Assembly: GCF_014207135.1 (NCBI RefSeq)
Contig: NZ_JACHCC010000010.1
Coordinates: 228,442-292,441, forward strand
From: Pedobacter cryoconitis
Lineage (GTDB): Bacteria > Bacteroidota > Bacteroidia > Sphingobacteriales > Sphingobacteriaceae
Reading direction: 5' to 3'
Length of the DNA stretch: 64,000 bases
In this document: positions 25,877 to 34,774 of the stretch, piece after piece
Layout of the letters: every line of letters starts with the position of its first letter
How positions within the stretch are numbered: the first letter of the stretch is position 1
The notes under the pieces: generated by a model
The model's input: only the letters and a program-made list of their open reading frames with translations
Told to the model about the DNA's origin: nothing
Databases searched by the model: none
Program-made: the position numbers and the translations under genes

Positions 25877-26629
25877 ATGACAAAGATTTTTAATACTATC
25901 GCTTTTCTGCTTTTATCGCTTCATTTATTTGCTCAAGAACCAGAAACTCAAATTATGCGGATGGATACCATAAATGTCCGGGGGAAAATAATTGCAGTAG
26001 ATGGAAGTAAGGTTTCCAATGTTTGGGTTCAAAGCAGAACACCAAACAAAAAATATTTCCATGGTCTTAATGAAAGCACATCTACGGATAGTTTGGGTAA
26101 TTTTGTGCTTAAAGGGTTAAAACCGACTGATACGCTTAGCTTTAGGGCCTCAGGCTCGGACTATACTTTCATCAATCATGGAAGCAGATATATCACTATT
26201 AAAATAGCCCCCGTGGCTTTAAGAGCTGGTGGTGCGGATAATCCTCAAATTACTGCAAGGCGTATCAATAAAAAAAAGGATGTAAATTTTATCTTAGCTA
26301 AGGATAATAATATTTATTGTTTTGGGCCAACAGATCATGCAGGATTTCCAGGAGGGACGAAAAATTTCGTCCGATATGTAAACAAGAATCTGGTTTACCC
26401 CTTATCAGCAATTAAAAATAACATCGAAGGTAATGTGACAGTAGAGTTTTCTGTTGCTAAGAATGGTGATGTCTTTACTCCAAAAATTATAAATGGTCTG
26501 GGATATGGTTGTGATGAAGCAGCTGTAAATGCCATTTTAAAAAGTCCAAGATGGATACCCGGTTTTGAGAATGGTAAAGCTGTTACCTCTACTTTCCAAA
26601 TAGATGTCTCATTTAAAATTGAAGACTAA
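25877..26629 (+). CDS. TonB C-terminal domain protein with carboxypeptidase-regulatory-like domain
   Basis: A 250-residue exported protein. The start is set at the ATG at 25877, which gives the signal peptide MTKIFNTIAFLLLSLHLFAQ. Residues 35-115 form a CarboxypepD_reg-like beta-sandwich (VRGKIIAVDGSKVSNVWV, then GNFVLKGL). The C-terminal 85 residues are a TonB-type domain (VYPLSAIKNNIEGNVTVEFSV, then AAVNAILKSPRWIPG). No membrane anchor beyond the signal peptide is seen, so it is not a classical energy transducer. It follows purA after 56 bp. Role unknown. Confidence 0.82.
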   Translation: MTKIFNTIAFLLLSLHLFAQEPETQIMRMDTINVRGKIIAVDGSKVSNVWVQSRTPNKKYFHGLNESTSTDSLGNFVLKGLKPTDTLSFRASGSDYTFINHGSRYITIKIAPVALRAGGADNPQITARRINKKKDVNFILAKDNNIYCFGPTDHAGFPGGTKNFVRYVNKNLVYPLSAIKNNIEGNVTVEFSVAKNGDVFTPKIINGLGYGCDEAAVNAILKSPRWIPGFENGKAVTSTFQIDVSFKIED

Positions 26630-26678
26630 TTTATGGGAGAGGCCCTGTCAATAAATTAGTCCCGTAATTTTTTAAATC

Positions 26679-26701
26679 TTCTTAATGCGATTCATTAAGA
26701 A
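26679..26701. terminator. Probable hairpin between convergent genes
   Basis: TTCTTAATG and CATTAAGAA form a perfect 9-bp stem with a 5-nt loop. It lies between the TonB-domain gene and the LytTR gene. A clear T-run is lacking, so a termination role is likely but not certain. Confidence 0.4.
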
Positions 26702-26711
26702 AGCAATGCAA

Positions 26712-27407
26712 TTATCTTAAGGCTGCATCCACACTCTGCTTGTACAGGGGGCCAATGGGAATTTCTTTTTTACCTAGCTCAACTATTGATGGAGAAAAGG
26801 AGGTTATTTTTTCTGTATTGACTATAAATGAACGGTGAACACGAAGAAAGCGATGGTTTTGAAGCTCAATTTCTATGCTGCTAATTTTATATTTAATGGT
26901 CAATTCATTTTCGGTAGTTGAGACCTTAATATAATCTCTGATACTTTCAATGTATATTATATCTGCAACATTGATTTTATAATTTTTGACCCCTGATTTT
27001 AATATAATAAAAGGTATTTCCGGAGCAGTTGCAGCGATATTAACAGGTTTGTAATTCTGTCGGAGATAACGTTCAATGGCCTTAAAAAAACGATCGAAAG
27101 TAATAGGTTTAAGAAGATAATCGACAATTTCTAAATCATAGCTTTCTAGTGCAAATTCCCGATAAGCTGTAGTGAAAATAGTTTGTGGTGGTTTTTTTAT
27201 CATTTTTAAAAAATCAATCCCTGAAAGTTGGGGCATTTGAATATCCAGAAATAATAGATCTATAGCGTTGTTTGATAATATAGACAATGCTTCGACTGCA
27301 TTTGAACAAGTCGCAACTACTTCAAAATTGTCAAAGTGCCCTAAATGTGTTTCCAATAACTCTATTGCCAGCGGTTCGTCGTCTACTAAAAGGCATTTTA
27401 CCTTCAT
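26712..27407 (-). CDS. LytTR family response regulator
   Basis: A 231-residue protein. The receiver domain holds CLLVDDEPLAIELLE at the start and the phosphoacceptor Asp in LLFLDIQMPQLSG (about residue 55), with TAYREFALESYDLEIVDYLLKPI further on. The C-terminal LytTR DNA-binding domain includes IIYIESIRDYIKV and FLRVHRSFIVN. Its start overlaps the kinase stop by 4 bp, so the two are translationally coupled. Targets are unknown; the divergent genes at 28694 onward are possible. Confidence 0.95.
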   Translation of the reverse strand: MKVKCLLVDDEPLAIELLETHLGHFDNFEVVATCSNAVEALSILSNNAIDLLFLDIQMPQLSGIDFLKMIKKPPQTIFTTAYREFALESYDLEIVDYLLKPITFDRFFKAIERYLRQNYKPVNIAATAPEIPFIILKSGVKNYKINVADIIYIESIRDYIKVSTTENELTIKYKISSIEIELQNHRFLRVHRSFIVNTEKITSFSPSIVELGKKEIPIGPLYKQSVDAALR

Positions 27408-28507
27408 AAATTGATTTCCAGCTTTACTAAAAATTGATTTTCCATTCTTTTTATTGTTAAAATATGGTTACTTCCATATAACAGATCCAATTGCCTTGAA
27501 ATATTATCCAGGCCAATTTTTTCTAAATTACTATTTGTTTTATTGTATCTCGTGGTATTAACTATTTCAAACATAATAGAGCGATCTGTAGATGCGATGC
27601 TGATATGAATTTCTGGATTTCCTATATCACTTCCTGCACCATGTTTAAATGCATTTTCAACCAGAGAGATTAAGATCAGTGGGGCAATCATGGCATTAGA
27701 TTTTATCTGAGTATTAAAACTCAATATCAGCCTGTCATTATATCTTAGCTTTTCAAGCTCAATATAATCTTTAAGTAATTCAATTTCTTGTTTAAGTGGT
27801 ACTAAGGCCGAATTGCTTCGATATAATATATAATCCAGAATGGCTGATAAACGACCTATAGAATCTGATGTTTTAGGGGAGTTTTTTAAAGAGAGAGCGT
27901 AAATATTATTCAGTGTATTAAATAGGAAATGTGGGTTTAACTGTGCTTTTAGCTGTTTGAGTTCGCTTTCCACTTTATCCTTCTCCAGGGATAGTGTTTT
28001 CTTTTGCATTTCATTTTGCATGACTAAAAGTTTCAGTGCAAGAAACAGGAATGCTATTGAAAAATTCTCATAAAAATACACCTTAAATAACTTATAGAGA
28101 TCAGTACAGATCTCTATAATAGATTCTTGTTCAGGACATTCAAAACAAACAATGTGATGTGCAAATTGAAACGGTTCTGCCCCATAGACAATGATGATTC
28201 TTGAAGCAACACAGATCAGATAAGCAAAAATGATAAAATATATTATAGTTAAAAAGTACCTTTTTGTGTAGAGTAGCGCAGGAATAGTTACATAACTTAA
28301 AAAATATGCTGATGGAATTCGCGTGATCAGTAAGGCTATGGCATTAACCAGAGTGTAACTGAAAGACCATTCTACACCACCCATATCGTTTCTGCTGATT
28401 GAAAACAGCAGGATGATAATCCAGAAAAAAAGATGTGCTTGTAAGCGATGTCCTTTAAAATAGAGGAAGAGATTATTTAGGAAATTCATTGCGAACAAAT
28501 GTATCAA
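27404..28507 (-). CDS. LytS-type sensor histidine kinase
   Basis: A 367-residue protein with several N-terminal membrane segments (about residues 20-180) and a His_kinase domain whose phospho-acceptor box is LNPHFLFNTLNNIYALSL. The ATP-binding region includes LVENAFKHGAG and, near the end, KIGLDNISRQLDLLYG. A start at residue 7 (28489) is also possible. It pairs with the LytTR regulator through a 4-bp ATGA overlap. The signal is unknown. Confidence 0.94.
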   Translation of the reverse strand: MIHLFAMNFLNNLFLYFKGHRLQAHLFFWIIILLFSISRNDMGGVEWSFSYTLVNAIALLITRIPSAYFLSYVTIPALLYTKRYFLTIIYFIIFAYLICVASRIIIVYGAEPFQFAHHIVCFECPEQESIIEICTDLYKLFKVYFYENFSIAFLFLALKLLVMQNEMQKKTLSLEKDKVESELKQLKAQLNPHFLFNTLNNIYALSLKNSPKTSDSIGRLSAILDYILYRSNSALVPLKQEIELLKDYIELEKLRYNDRLILSFNTQIKSNAMIAPLILISLVENAFKHGAGSDIGNPEIHISIASTDRSIMFEIVNTTRYNKTNSNLEKIGLDNISRQLDLLYGSNHILTIKRMENQFLVKLEINL

Positions 28508-28693
28508 ATTGAAAGAGCAAGAATTTCAAAAAAGACGAAAACTCTAAATTCAATGATGGATAGCTGAAAAATAGGTACGAATATGTTTATGGGTAAAACA
28601 GCAATATCCGGCATTGAATGTTTGTTTCTGTCATCACCTCGTTTTCACTCTTATTTCAATAAATACATTCGTAGAATACTTAAAGAATAATGA

Positions 28694-28909
28694 ATGAAAA
28701 AAGTAATGACACTCCTTACAATTATCCTGTTTTCTGCTTTTGCGCATGCTCAGCAACTAAAAAATGCAGATAGACATGCTCCGATTTATAAACTGATCAA
28801 TTCCTTCATGGAATCGATCATCAAAAAGGATACTTCAAATTTGGCTTCTCTTTTTATGGACAGGGTAGCATGGGTCAATGTTCAGACGAAAGAGCCCCTT
28901 AAAAAGTAA
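28694..28909 (+). CDS. Short exported protein, probably a truncated SnoaL/DUF4440-type domain
   Basis: A 71-residue frame with a clear signal peptide (MKKVMTLLTIILFSAFAHAQ). The segment that follows, LINSFMESIIKKDTSNLASLF, looks like the first helix pair of an NTF2/SnoaL-like fold, but the domain stops where about 90 more residues would be expected. The stop TAA shares its last base with the ATG of the acyltransferase gene (TAATG). It may be a remnant left by a deletion that joined the two genes, or a true small protein. Confidence 0.55.
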   Translation: MKKVMTLLTIILFSAFAHAQQLKNADRHAPIYKLINSFMESIIKKDTSNLASLFMDRVAWVNVQTKEPLKK

Positions 28910-30054
28910 TGATGAACTCCAAAGCACCTATAAATGACAGGCTTCATGGTCTTGATCATTTAAGAGCCTTCGCTATTATTTTCGTTTTTATTTTTCATTA
29001 TGGCAGGCTTTTTTACGCTCCACAGTCTTTGATATCTATAGGTAAATTTGGATGGACAGGAGTAGATCTCTTTTTTGTATTAAGTGGGTATTTAATTGCA
29101 TCACAATTGTTTACAGGGATTTTAATAAAGGGAATTAATCTTCGTATCTTTTTTACTAAACGTATCTTCAGGATCATTCCCGTCTACCTGGTTATACTAT
29201 TGCTTTATTTTCTCTTTCCGTCTCTCAGAGAACGAGAAGCGCTTGCGCCACTATGGAAATATCTTACATTCACTCAAAATATAGGACTTGATTTACGTAA
29301 TCAAGGTACATTTTCTCATGCCTGGTCGCTTTGCATTGAAGAACAGTTTTACTTATTATTTCCTTTGATACTTTGGATACTTGTTTATTTCAGACGGATA
29401 AATAAAATATTTATACTGTTGCTTATTTTGTTTCTATCTGGCTTTATTTTCCGTCTGTATACATGGACAAATTTTGTAAGTCCTTTTAAAGGAACAGATA
29501 TATTTTGGTTCTACTGGTATAAATGGATTTATTATTTGACTATATGTAGGTTAGACGGTTTGATTACAGGCGTACTAATCGCTGCGATATTCGAATTTAA
29601 GCCGGTATATCGAATTAGGATTCAACCATTTGGAAACCATTTACTGATCATTAGTGCTCTGGTTCTGACAGCTGCTTTTTACCTATGTGAAAATGAAGGG
29701 TCATTCTCTGCCTCAATCTTTGGTTTTCCATTAGTAAGCCTGGGTTATGGTCTAATGGTGCTCGGAGCACTCTGTCCAGGCAGTTTGTTATACAATCTCA
29801 GATCCCGTGCCACGCAAAAAATTGCGGATCTGTCATTTGCTATTTATCTTAGTCATAAAATAGTTTTACACCTGTCCCAATCTGTATATCTTTCATTGGA
29901 GAAAGATAGTTGGATGATGTTTGCAATTGGTGTATTAGCCACTATAGCGGTAGCCTATGTCTTAAACGTGTTAATTGAGAAACCATTTTTAAGAGTTAGA
30001 AATATTGTAATTAAACGGATGGATTTTTTAGCGGACGGCGGAGAATGTAAGTGA
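28909..30054 (+). CDS. Acyltransferase-3 family membrane protein (OafA/YrhL-like)
   Basis: A 381-residue protein with about 10 membrane segments. GLDHLRAFAIIFVFIFHYG at the N-terminus supplies the conserved His of acyltransferase-3 enzymes, GWTGVDLFFVLSGYLIA is the second signature, and HAWSLCIEEQFYLLFPLIL is the third. These enzymes O-acylate cell-surface sugars or lipids. Either of two adjacent ATGs (28909, 28912) may start it. It overlaps the stop of the short exported protein before it. The target is unknown. Confidence 0.92.
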   Translation: MMNSKAPINDRLHGLDHLRAFAIIFVFIFHYGRLFYAPQSLISIGKFGWTGVDLFFVLSGYLIASQLFTGILIKGINLRIFFTKRIFRIIPVYLVILLLYFLFPSLREREALAPLWKYLTFTQNIGLDLRNQGTFSHAWSLCIEEQFYLLFPLILWILVYFRRINKIFILLLILFLSGFIFRLYTWTNFVSPFKGTDIFWFYWYKWIYYLTICRLDGLITGVLIAAIFEFKPVYRIRIQPFGNHLLIISALVLTAAFYLCENEGSFSASIFGFPLVSLGYGLMVLGALCPGSLLYNLRSRATQKIADLSFAIYLSHKIVLHLSQSVYLSLEKDSWMMFAIGVLATIAVAYVLNVLIEKPFLRVRNIVIKRMDFLADGGECK

Positions 30055-30267
30055 AATTCCTGTTCAATTATTTCTTCTATATCATTTTCGAACATATAGT
30101 GTATCATAAGCGAACATCATTTTTTTATTCAATATGCTGATAGATAATTGATTAGGTAACTGGCACGAAGTTGGACTCAATCGCTACAAATAAAATCAAC
30201 TATGATACTTTCAACCGAAAAATCAAAAAAAGCAATATTGAATCATTCCACAATCTTGAGAAAATCA

Positions 30268-31740
30268 ATGTTAATTACCCTATTAACAATTGTTTTAATA
30301 GGAAGTTCTTCTGCTTACGGACAGGAAAACAAGTCCTCTTCGCTTTATCAAATCATAAAAAACCGGGATAGTCTTTTGTTCAGTGTTGGTTTTAATACAT
30401 GCAGTTTACCACAGTTTGAAAACTTATTAAGTGATGATTTTGAATTTTACCATGATCAGGCAGGTATTACATTATCCAAAGAAGCTTTTGTCAACAGTAT
30501 GAAAAACAATGTATGTGGTTTAAATTATAAGGCCCGCAGAGTATTGGAGGATGGAAGTATGGAGGTGTATCCCCTAAAAAAGAACGGGATAATTTATGGT
30601 GCTATTCAAACTGGTATTCACCGGTTTTATGCACTTGAACCAGGCAAACCAGAATATTTCACCAGTCGGGCAAAATTTACTCATGTATGGAACCTACTAA
30701 ATGGCGAATGGAAACTTTTGAGAGGTTTAAGCTATGATCACCAGGAAACTGAATTTTCACCTCCTGTTTTTGAAGATCCGATAAAAATGAATGCATGGTT
30801 GAAAGAAAATAATGTTCCGGCTTTAGCAATTGGTCTGATCAGAGATGGTAATTTACAGGAGATTAAGATATACGGAGAGCTTGATAAGGGGAAGCCTGTT
30901 TCATATAATTCCATTTTTAATGTAGCATCACTTACAAAAATGGTCACCACAATGCTTACCCTCAAATTGGCCAGCAAAGGAAAATGGAATTTAGACGAAC
31001 CACTTTACAAATATTGGACAGATCCTGATATAAAGGCTGATCCACGCAGTAAGAAAATCACTACTCTAAATATCCTTACTCAGAAAAGTGGCTTCCCGAA
31101 CTGGCGTAGGGAACTGAGTACAGGCAAGCTTGCTTTCCAATTTGAACCAGGAACAAAATACCAATATTCAGGTGAAGGATTTGAATATCTTCGACATGCG
31201 TTGGAAAGTAAATTCCATAAATCTTTAGATCAGCTGGCAGATGAGATTATTTTCAAACCACTTGGTATGACTGATAGTCATTATATATGGGATAGCCATA
31301 TGGATGAATCGAGGTTCGCTATTCCTCATGACAGCAAAGGAAATGCGTTACCAATTGAAAAAAACACTACTGCCAGCGGAGCGGATCAATTAAAAACTAC
31401 GATAGCAGATTATGGAAAATTCTTAATTGCCGCAATCAACGGTGAAGGTTTATCAAAAAAGATAGCTGAACAAATGGTTAGCCATCAGACAAAGACAAAA
31501 GACAACCGTTACATAGGCTTGGGTTGGTTTATTTATGACCAATTAGGTGATGGAGAATATGCCATTTCCCATGGTGGCGATGACCCTGGTGCACATTCCA
31601 TTTTTTTCCTTCTACCTAAGTCCGGTAATGGGGTGATTATTTTTACCAATTCAGATAACGGCCCAAAACTTTACGCAGATATTTTAAAAAATTACCTGAA
31701 AGACAAGGGGAAAGCAATAATTGATATTGAAATGAAATAA
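30268..31740 (+). CDS. Secreted serine hydrolase (beta-lactamase class C fold) with N-terminal DUF4440-like domain
   Basis: A 490-residue protein; the ATG at 30268 gives the signal peptide MLITLLTIVLIGSSSAYGQ, while an earlier start (30202) adds 22 residues ahead of it. Residues 22-160 resemble an NTF2/DUF4440 domain (FENLLSDDFEFYHDQAG, then KFTHVWNLLNGEWKLLRGLSY). The rest is a serine beta-lactamase-like domain with nucleophile SLTK (221-224), a YSG motif replacing YxN and HGGDDPG near the end. Such proteins are usually peptidases or esterases rather than antibiotic-degrading enzymes. Confidence 0.87.
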   Translation: MLITLLTIVLIGSSSAYGQENKSSSLYQIIKNRDSLLFSVGFNTCSLPQFENLLSDDFEFYHDQAGITLSKEAFVNSMKNNVCGLNYKARRVLEDGSMEVYPLKKNGIIYGAIQTGIHRFYALEPGKPEYFTSRAKFTHVWNLLNGEWKLLRGLSYDHQETEFSPPVFEDPIKMNAWLKENNVPALAIGLIRDGNLQEIKIYGELDKGKPVSYNSIFNVASLTKMVTTMLTLKLASKGKWNLDEPLYKYWTDPDIKADPRSKKITTLNILTQKSGFPNWRRELSTGKLAFQFEPGTKYQYSGEGFEYLRHALESKFHKSLDQLADEIIFKPLGMTDSHYIWDSHMDESRFAIPHDSKGNALPIEKNTTASGADQLKTTIADYGKFLIAAINGEGLSKKIAEQMVSHQTKTKDNRYIGLGWFIYDQLGDGEYAISHGGDDPGAHSIFFLLPKSGNGVIIFTNSDNGPKLYADILKNYLKDKGKAIIDIEMK

Positions 31741-31887
31741 ATACATTCTTCCTTTATATTTTAATACCGAGCTTGTTTTCTTCTGATTAAAACTCACATA
31801 AATTGTAGTAATTAGTGCAATGGTTTGCCTGCATTGATCCACTGGTAATATGAGAAAAACTGAATATTTTGGGAGGTCTGTAAATCA

Positions 31888-31921
31888 AAAGAGCCCTTAA
31901 TTATATAATTAAGGGCTCTTT
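31888..31921. terminator. Perfect 34-bp palindromic terminator
   Basis: Arms of 16 bp (AAAGAGCCCTTAATTA and its complement) flank a 2-nt centre, with A- and T-runs at the ends. It lies 19 bp beyond the 3' end of tRNA-Asp and could also stop read-through from the serine hydrolase side. Confidence 0.8.
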
Positions 31922-31940
31922 AATGTTTTATCTAATTTTG

Positions 31941-32014
31941 CGGACCGGACGGGACTCGAACCCGCGACCTCCGCCGTGACAGGGCGGCATTCTAACCAGC
32001 TGAACTACCGGTCC
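31941..32014 (-). tRNA. tRNA-Asp (anticodon GTC)
   Basis: The minus strand folds as a 74-nt cloverleaf: acceptor stem GGACCGG/CCGGTCC, D-arm with AGTTCAGCTGGTTAGAAT, anticodon loop CTGTCAC with GTC at 31978-31980, and T-arm GGGTTCGAGTCCC. The discriminator base is G, as expected for tRNA-Asp. The 3' CCA is not encoded. Confidence 0.97.
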
Positions 32015-32065
32015 GTTTCCCCTTTCGGGGCTGCAAAGATAGAAAACAAAAAATCAAATGCAAAT

Positions 32066-33214
32066 CTATTTCTTAGTTTTTTTCTTTTTTCTGTTTAACC
32101 AGATCATAAATCCTGTTACAGGAAGGCTAGCGGCAACTAAACTCGCCAAAAAAGCAATAACCTTTCCAGGTAATCCAAGGATGGCGCCCACGTGAATATC
32201 ATAATTCATCGCTATCAGTTTTTCACCGGCGTTCTGTTCTTCGTAATTCCGTCTGTTCAGCAGTTTCCCAGAAAACTGATCAAACTGCAGTACATCTGAA
32301 TGATAGAAGGTTTCTTTACCTTTAATACCACTGATAAAGATTGCACCATCGGCTCCCGAGGCAGGAGAGACAGTTATCCGGTCGGAAGTCTTAAATAATA
32401 GTTTTGCTGTATTAAAAGCCTTATCAATTGGATTAGTTACCAAACCTGTAGCATGCGATTTTTCGTATTTTATCTGGGGAGGGGTGATTGACCTGGAAGC
32501 GACTACATAAACTGTACTCTGAAACCAGGGGAGTGCAAAGACCATTCCTGTTAATGCCAGAATCAAAGTAATCAGCATGGCGTAAAATCCGGGGACGTTG
32601 TGTAAATCATAATTTACCCTTTTAAAACTTGCATCCCATTTTATTTTAAAGCTTTTGTTAATATTTGTTTTATTCCATTTTTTTGGCCACCACATGATCA
32701 TACCAGTAATCAGCATAATCACAAATATCAATGTACTATAACCAACTATGGTCTGCCCATATTTATCATTCAGTAATAAACTCCAGTGAATGAACTTGAC
32801 TACATTGAAAAAGTTGTACTTATAATCAAAATGTCCTGTAATAGCTCCTGTATAGGGATTGATGAAAACAGATTCATAATAATCAATTGTTCCAAAATAA
32901 GTCAGTGCTTTTGGATTACCTTGTTTATAAGTCATGAACTCCCACGCTTTTCCAGTGTCCCGGTATGTTGTAGAGAAATTAACCGTATGATTTTTTCCTA
33001 ATGCATTTTCTGCTTTCTTTAAAAGGACACTATAAGGTAATGTGGTTGTTTGCGCTGGTGGTTTAATAAAGAATTTGTCTTTATGTATGATATCGGATAT
33101 CTCCTTCTGGAAAACGAACAGACATCCGGTAATACTTACAATTAATACCACCAGGCCTGTTATTAATCCCAGCCATAGGTGTATCTGGCCGGTTATTTTT
33201 CTAAATCTGGTCAT
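32066..33214 (-). CDS. PepSY-associated transmembrane protein
   Basis: A 382-residue membrane protein of the PepSY_TM family, often found with siderophore uptake. RKITGQIHLWLGLITGLVVLI is the typical first membrane segment with its conserved His, then a periplasmic PepSY region, HWSLLLNDKYGQTIVG, and LHNVPGFYAMLITLILALTG before the third helix. The C-terminus ends in a membrane segment and a lysine-rich tail. Members are thought to reduce or handle ferric siderophores. No TonB receptor lies beside it here. Confidence 0.9.
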   Translation of the reverse strand: MTRFRKITGQIHLWLGLITGLVVLIVSITGCLFVFQKEISDIIHKDKFFIKPPAQTTTLPYSVLLKKAENALGKNHTVNFSTTYRDTGKAWEFMTYKQGNPKALTYFGTIDYYESVFINPYTGAITGHFDYKYNFFNVVKFIHWSLLLNDKYGQTIVGYSTLIFVIMLITGMIMWWPKKWNKTNINKSFKIKWDASFKRVNYDLHNVPGFYAMLITLILALTGMVFALPWFQSTVYVVASRSITPPQIKYEKSHATGLVTNPIDKAFNTAKLLFKTSDRITVSPASGADGAIFISGIKGKETFYHSDVLQFDQFSGKLLNRRNYEEQNAGEKLIAMNYDIHVGAILGLPGKVIAFLASLVAASLPVTGFMIWLNRKKKKTKK

Positions 33215-33569
33215 TAAATTTTAGTATGCAGAGCGTATTGAGTGTAAGAAACAATGATCATTAAAATGTTGTAGTAATTTAGACTGATTAAAAATTATGT
33301 AAAACAAGCATTTTTTTGTGTTACCATCAAACTTTTTTAATATTTCTTTTTTCAACAGCAGGCCTGGGGTGTTGAAAATGCTTGAGCGGGCTACTTTTAT
33401 TTCTTACGATAGGATAAGATTTTTAGATAGCTGAAGCTCTAAATTTGCTCAAAGATCAAATGATTAATGATGATATAAATATGTGGAAACTGATTTGCCT
33501 GTTGAGAGATAATATAATCGGATATTATATATCGCTGCATTTCAAAATGTATTAGATTTGCAATTCAAT
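33215..33569. other. Intergenic region before the outer-membrane protein gene
   Basis: About 355 bp without a convincing gene between divergent genes. Stop codons break all frames. The only recognisable signal is a -7 element at 33553-33560. The remainder is AT-rich with no strong hairpin or operator that I can see. Confidence 0.5.
33553..33560 (+). promoter_or_regulatory. -7 promoter element before the outer-membrane protein gene
   Basis: TAGATTTG fits TAnnTTTG and lies 9 nt before the ATG at 33570. No clear -33 element is seen. Confidence 0.4.
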
Positions 33570-34154
33570 ATGAAACAGATAAAAACTTTAACTATAGCGC
33601 TTCTTTTGGTAGGCGGTTTCTCAATAGGTGCACAAGCCCAGGATGAAACGAAAACAACTGAGAAAGAACCCATGTTTAATTTCTCCCCGGCTTTTGAGTT
33701 CCTGCGTTCAACACACGCAAATTACTTTAATGGCCCATCGCTGAAAGTGACCAGGAATTTTGGCGGTCATTTTAAACCGGGGATCGGAATAGGCTATGCG
33801 ACTACCAGTCTGCATGGTGATAATGGATTTAAGCTTTACCGGATGAAAATCCTGCCGGTTTACGCTAACCTGACTTATGAGTTCACTACAAGATCAAAAT
33901 TTGAACCTTTTGCTGAAACCTCAGTAGGTATTTCTTTTATGAAATATGATAGGGCAACTGATTTAAATCCCAATGATATAACACCTATTAAGGAAAATGG
34001 ACTGTATGTATATGGTGGATTAGGTTTGAGATATGCTGTGAGCAAACATATTGCGCCTTATATCGGAGCTGGTTTTAAAGGATATCGGATGAGTACAAAT
34101 GACCTTGATATTAATCCGCATGGAATAACATTCCAGGTAGGGGTACGGTTTTGA
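33570..34154 (+). CDS. Outer-membrane beta-barrel protein
   Basis: A 194-residue exported protein; the ATG at 33570 gives the signal peptide MKQIKTLTIALLLVGGFSIGAQAQ, preferred over an upstream TTG at 33558. Alternating beta strands with aromatic girdles (FKPGIGIGYATTSL, ILPVYANLTYEF, LYVYGGLGLRYAVS, IAPYIGAGFKGYRM) end in ITFQVGVRF, a terminal Phe typical of outer-membrane barrels. It resembles small OmpA/OmpW-type barrels with about eight strands. Function unknown. Confidence 0.85.
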   Translation: MKQIKTLTIALLLVGGFSIGAQAQDETKTTEKEPMFNFSPAFEFLRSTHANYFNGPSLKVTRNFGGHFKPGIGIGYATTSLHGDNGFKLYRMKILPVYANLTYEFTTRSKFEPFAETSVGISFMKYDRATDLNPNDITPIKENGLYVYGGLGLRYAVSKHIAPYIGAGFKGYRMSTNDLDINPHGITFQVGVRF

Positions 34155-34174
34155 GTAATGCCGATGAGACCATA

Positions 34175-34735
34175 ATGCATCTGAATAAGCGGTTCGAAAA
34201 TGTAAATTATGAAGATAAGCACATTATCGGTCGCTATTTTGATAAATGTACCTTTTATAAATCGACTATAAAGGGATGTTTATTCGAAGACTGTACTTTC
34301 AATAATTGCAATTTCGAAGAATGTGATGTCTCGCTGATTAAATTTAAAGATACTTTCTTCAGCGATTTGTCTCTGTTAAATTGTAAAGCTATTGGCATAC
34401 TATGGTATGATGCATTGAACCCCTTTTCTATCAATGCGAAAAATACAATTCTGAGTTATTCCAGTTTTTTTGGGAAGAACTTAAAAAAAGCTAAGCTGAT
34501 TGGTTGTACGGCGAGGGAAGTAGATTTTACAGGATGTAATCTAAGCAACGCAGACTTTAGCGGGACTGATTTTCTGGGTTCGACTTTTTCCAATACAGAT
34601 CTCCGGCAGGCAAATTTTAAAGGAGCAGAGAATTATCAGATAGATCCTTCGGGCAACAAAGTCAAAGGAGCAATCTTTCAGTTACCAGCTGCTATCTCTT
34701 TTCTGGATAGTCTGGGTATAAAAATTGTTGATTAA
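34175..34735 (+). CDS. Pentapeptide-repeat protein, Qnr-like
   Basis: A 186-residue protein from the ATG at 34175; a TTG at 34151, overlapping the previous stop, would add eight residues. The pentapeptide pattern is clear (FDKCT-FYKST, then LFEDC-TFNNC-NFEEC and NLSNADFSGTDF), broken near the middle by GILWYDALNPF, which resembles the break between coils in Qnr proteins. Length is a little below the usual 214-218. Qnr proteins mimic DNA and protect gyrase from quinolones. Chromosomal relatives often have unknown roles. It runs directly behind the barrel-protein gene and ends at a strong terminator. Confidence 0.85.
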   Translation: MHLNKRFENVNYEDKHIIGRYFDKCTFYKSTIKGCLFEDCTFNNCNFEECDVSLIKFKDTFFSDLSLLNCKAIGILWYDALNPFSINAKNTILSYSSFFGKNLKKAKLIGCTAREVDFTGCNLSNADFSGTDFLGSTFSNTDLRQANFKGAENYQIDPSGNKVKGAIFQLPAAISFLDSLGIKIVD

Positions 34736-34772
34736 ACAAAGAGATCCATCTTTAAAGATGGATCTCTTTGTT
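34735..34772. terminator. Strong bidirectional terminator
   Basis: Perfect 18-bp arms (AACAAAGAGATCCATCTT and its complement) with a 2-nt loop, between the convergent pentapeptide and oxidoreductase genes. It begins at the last base of the pentapeptide stop codon. Confidence 0.85.
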
Positions 34773-34774
34773 AT

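Noticed and set aside
28694..28909. Toxin or bacteriocin-like small secreted peptide
   Set aside because: The sequence after the signal peptide fits the first helices of a SnoaL/NTF2 domain better, and no immunity gene is present.
31941..32014. Genomic island integrated at tRNA-Asp
   Set aside because: No integrase gene and no repeat of the tRNA 3' end were found in the window.
34735..34772. Mobile-element end or attachment site
   Set aside because: The 18-bp arms lie exactly between convergent gene ends with A- and T-run flanks, as expected for a bidirectional terminator.
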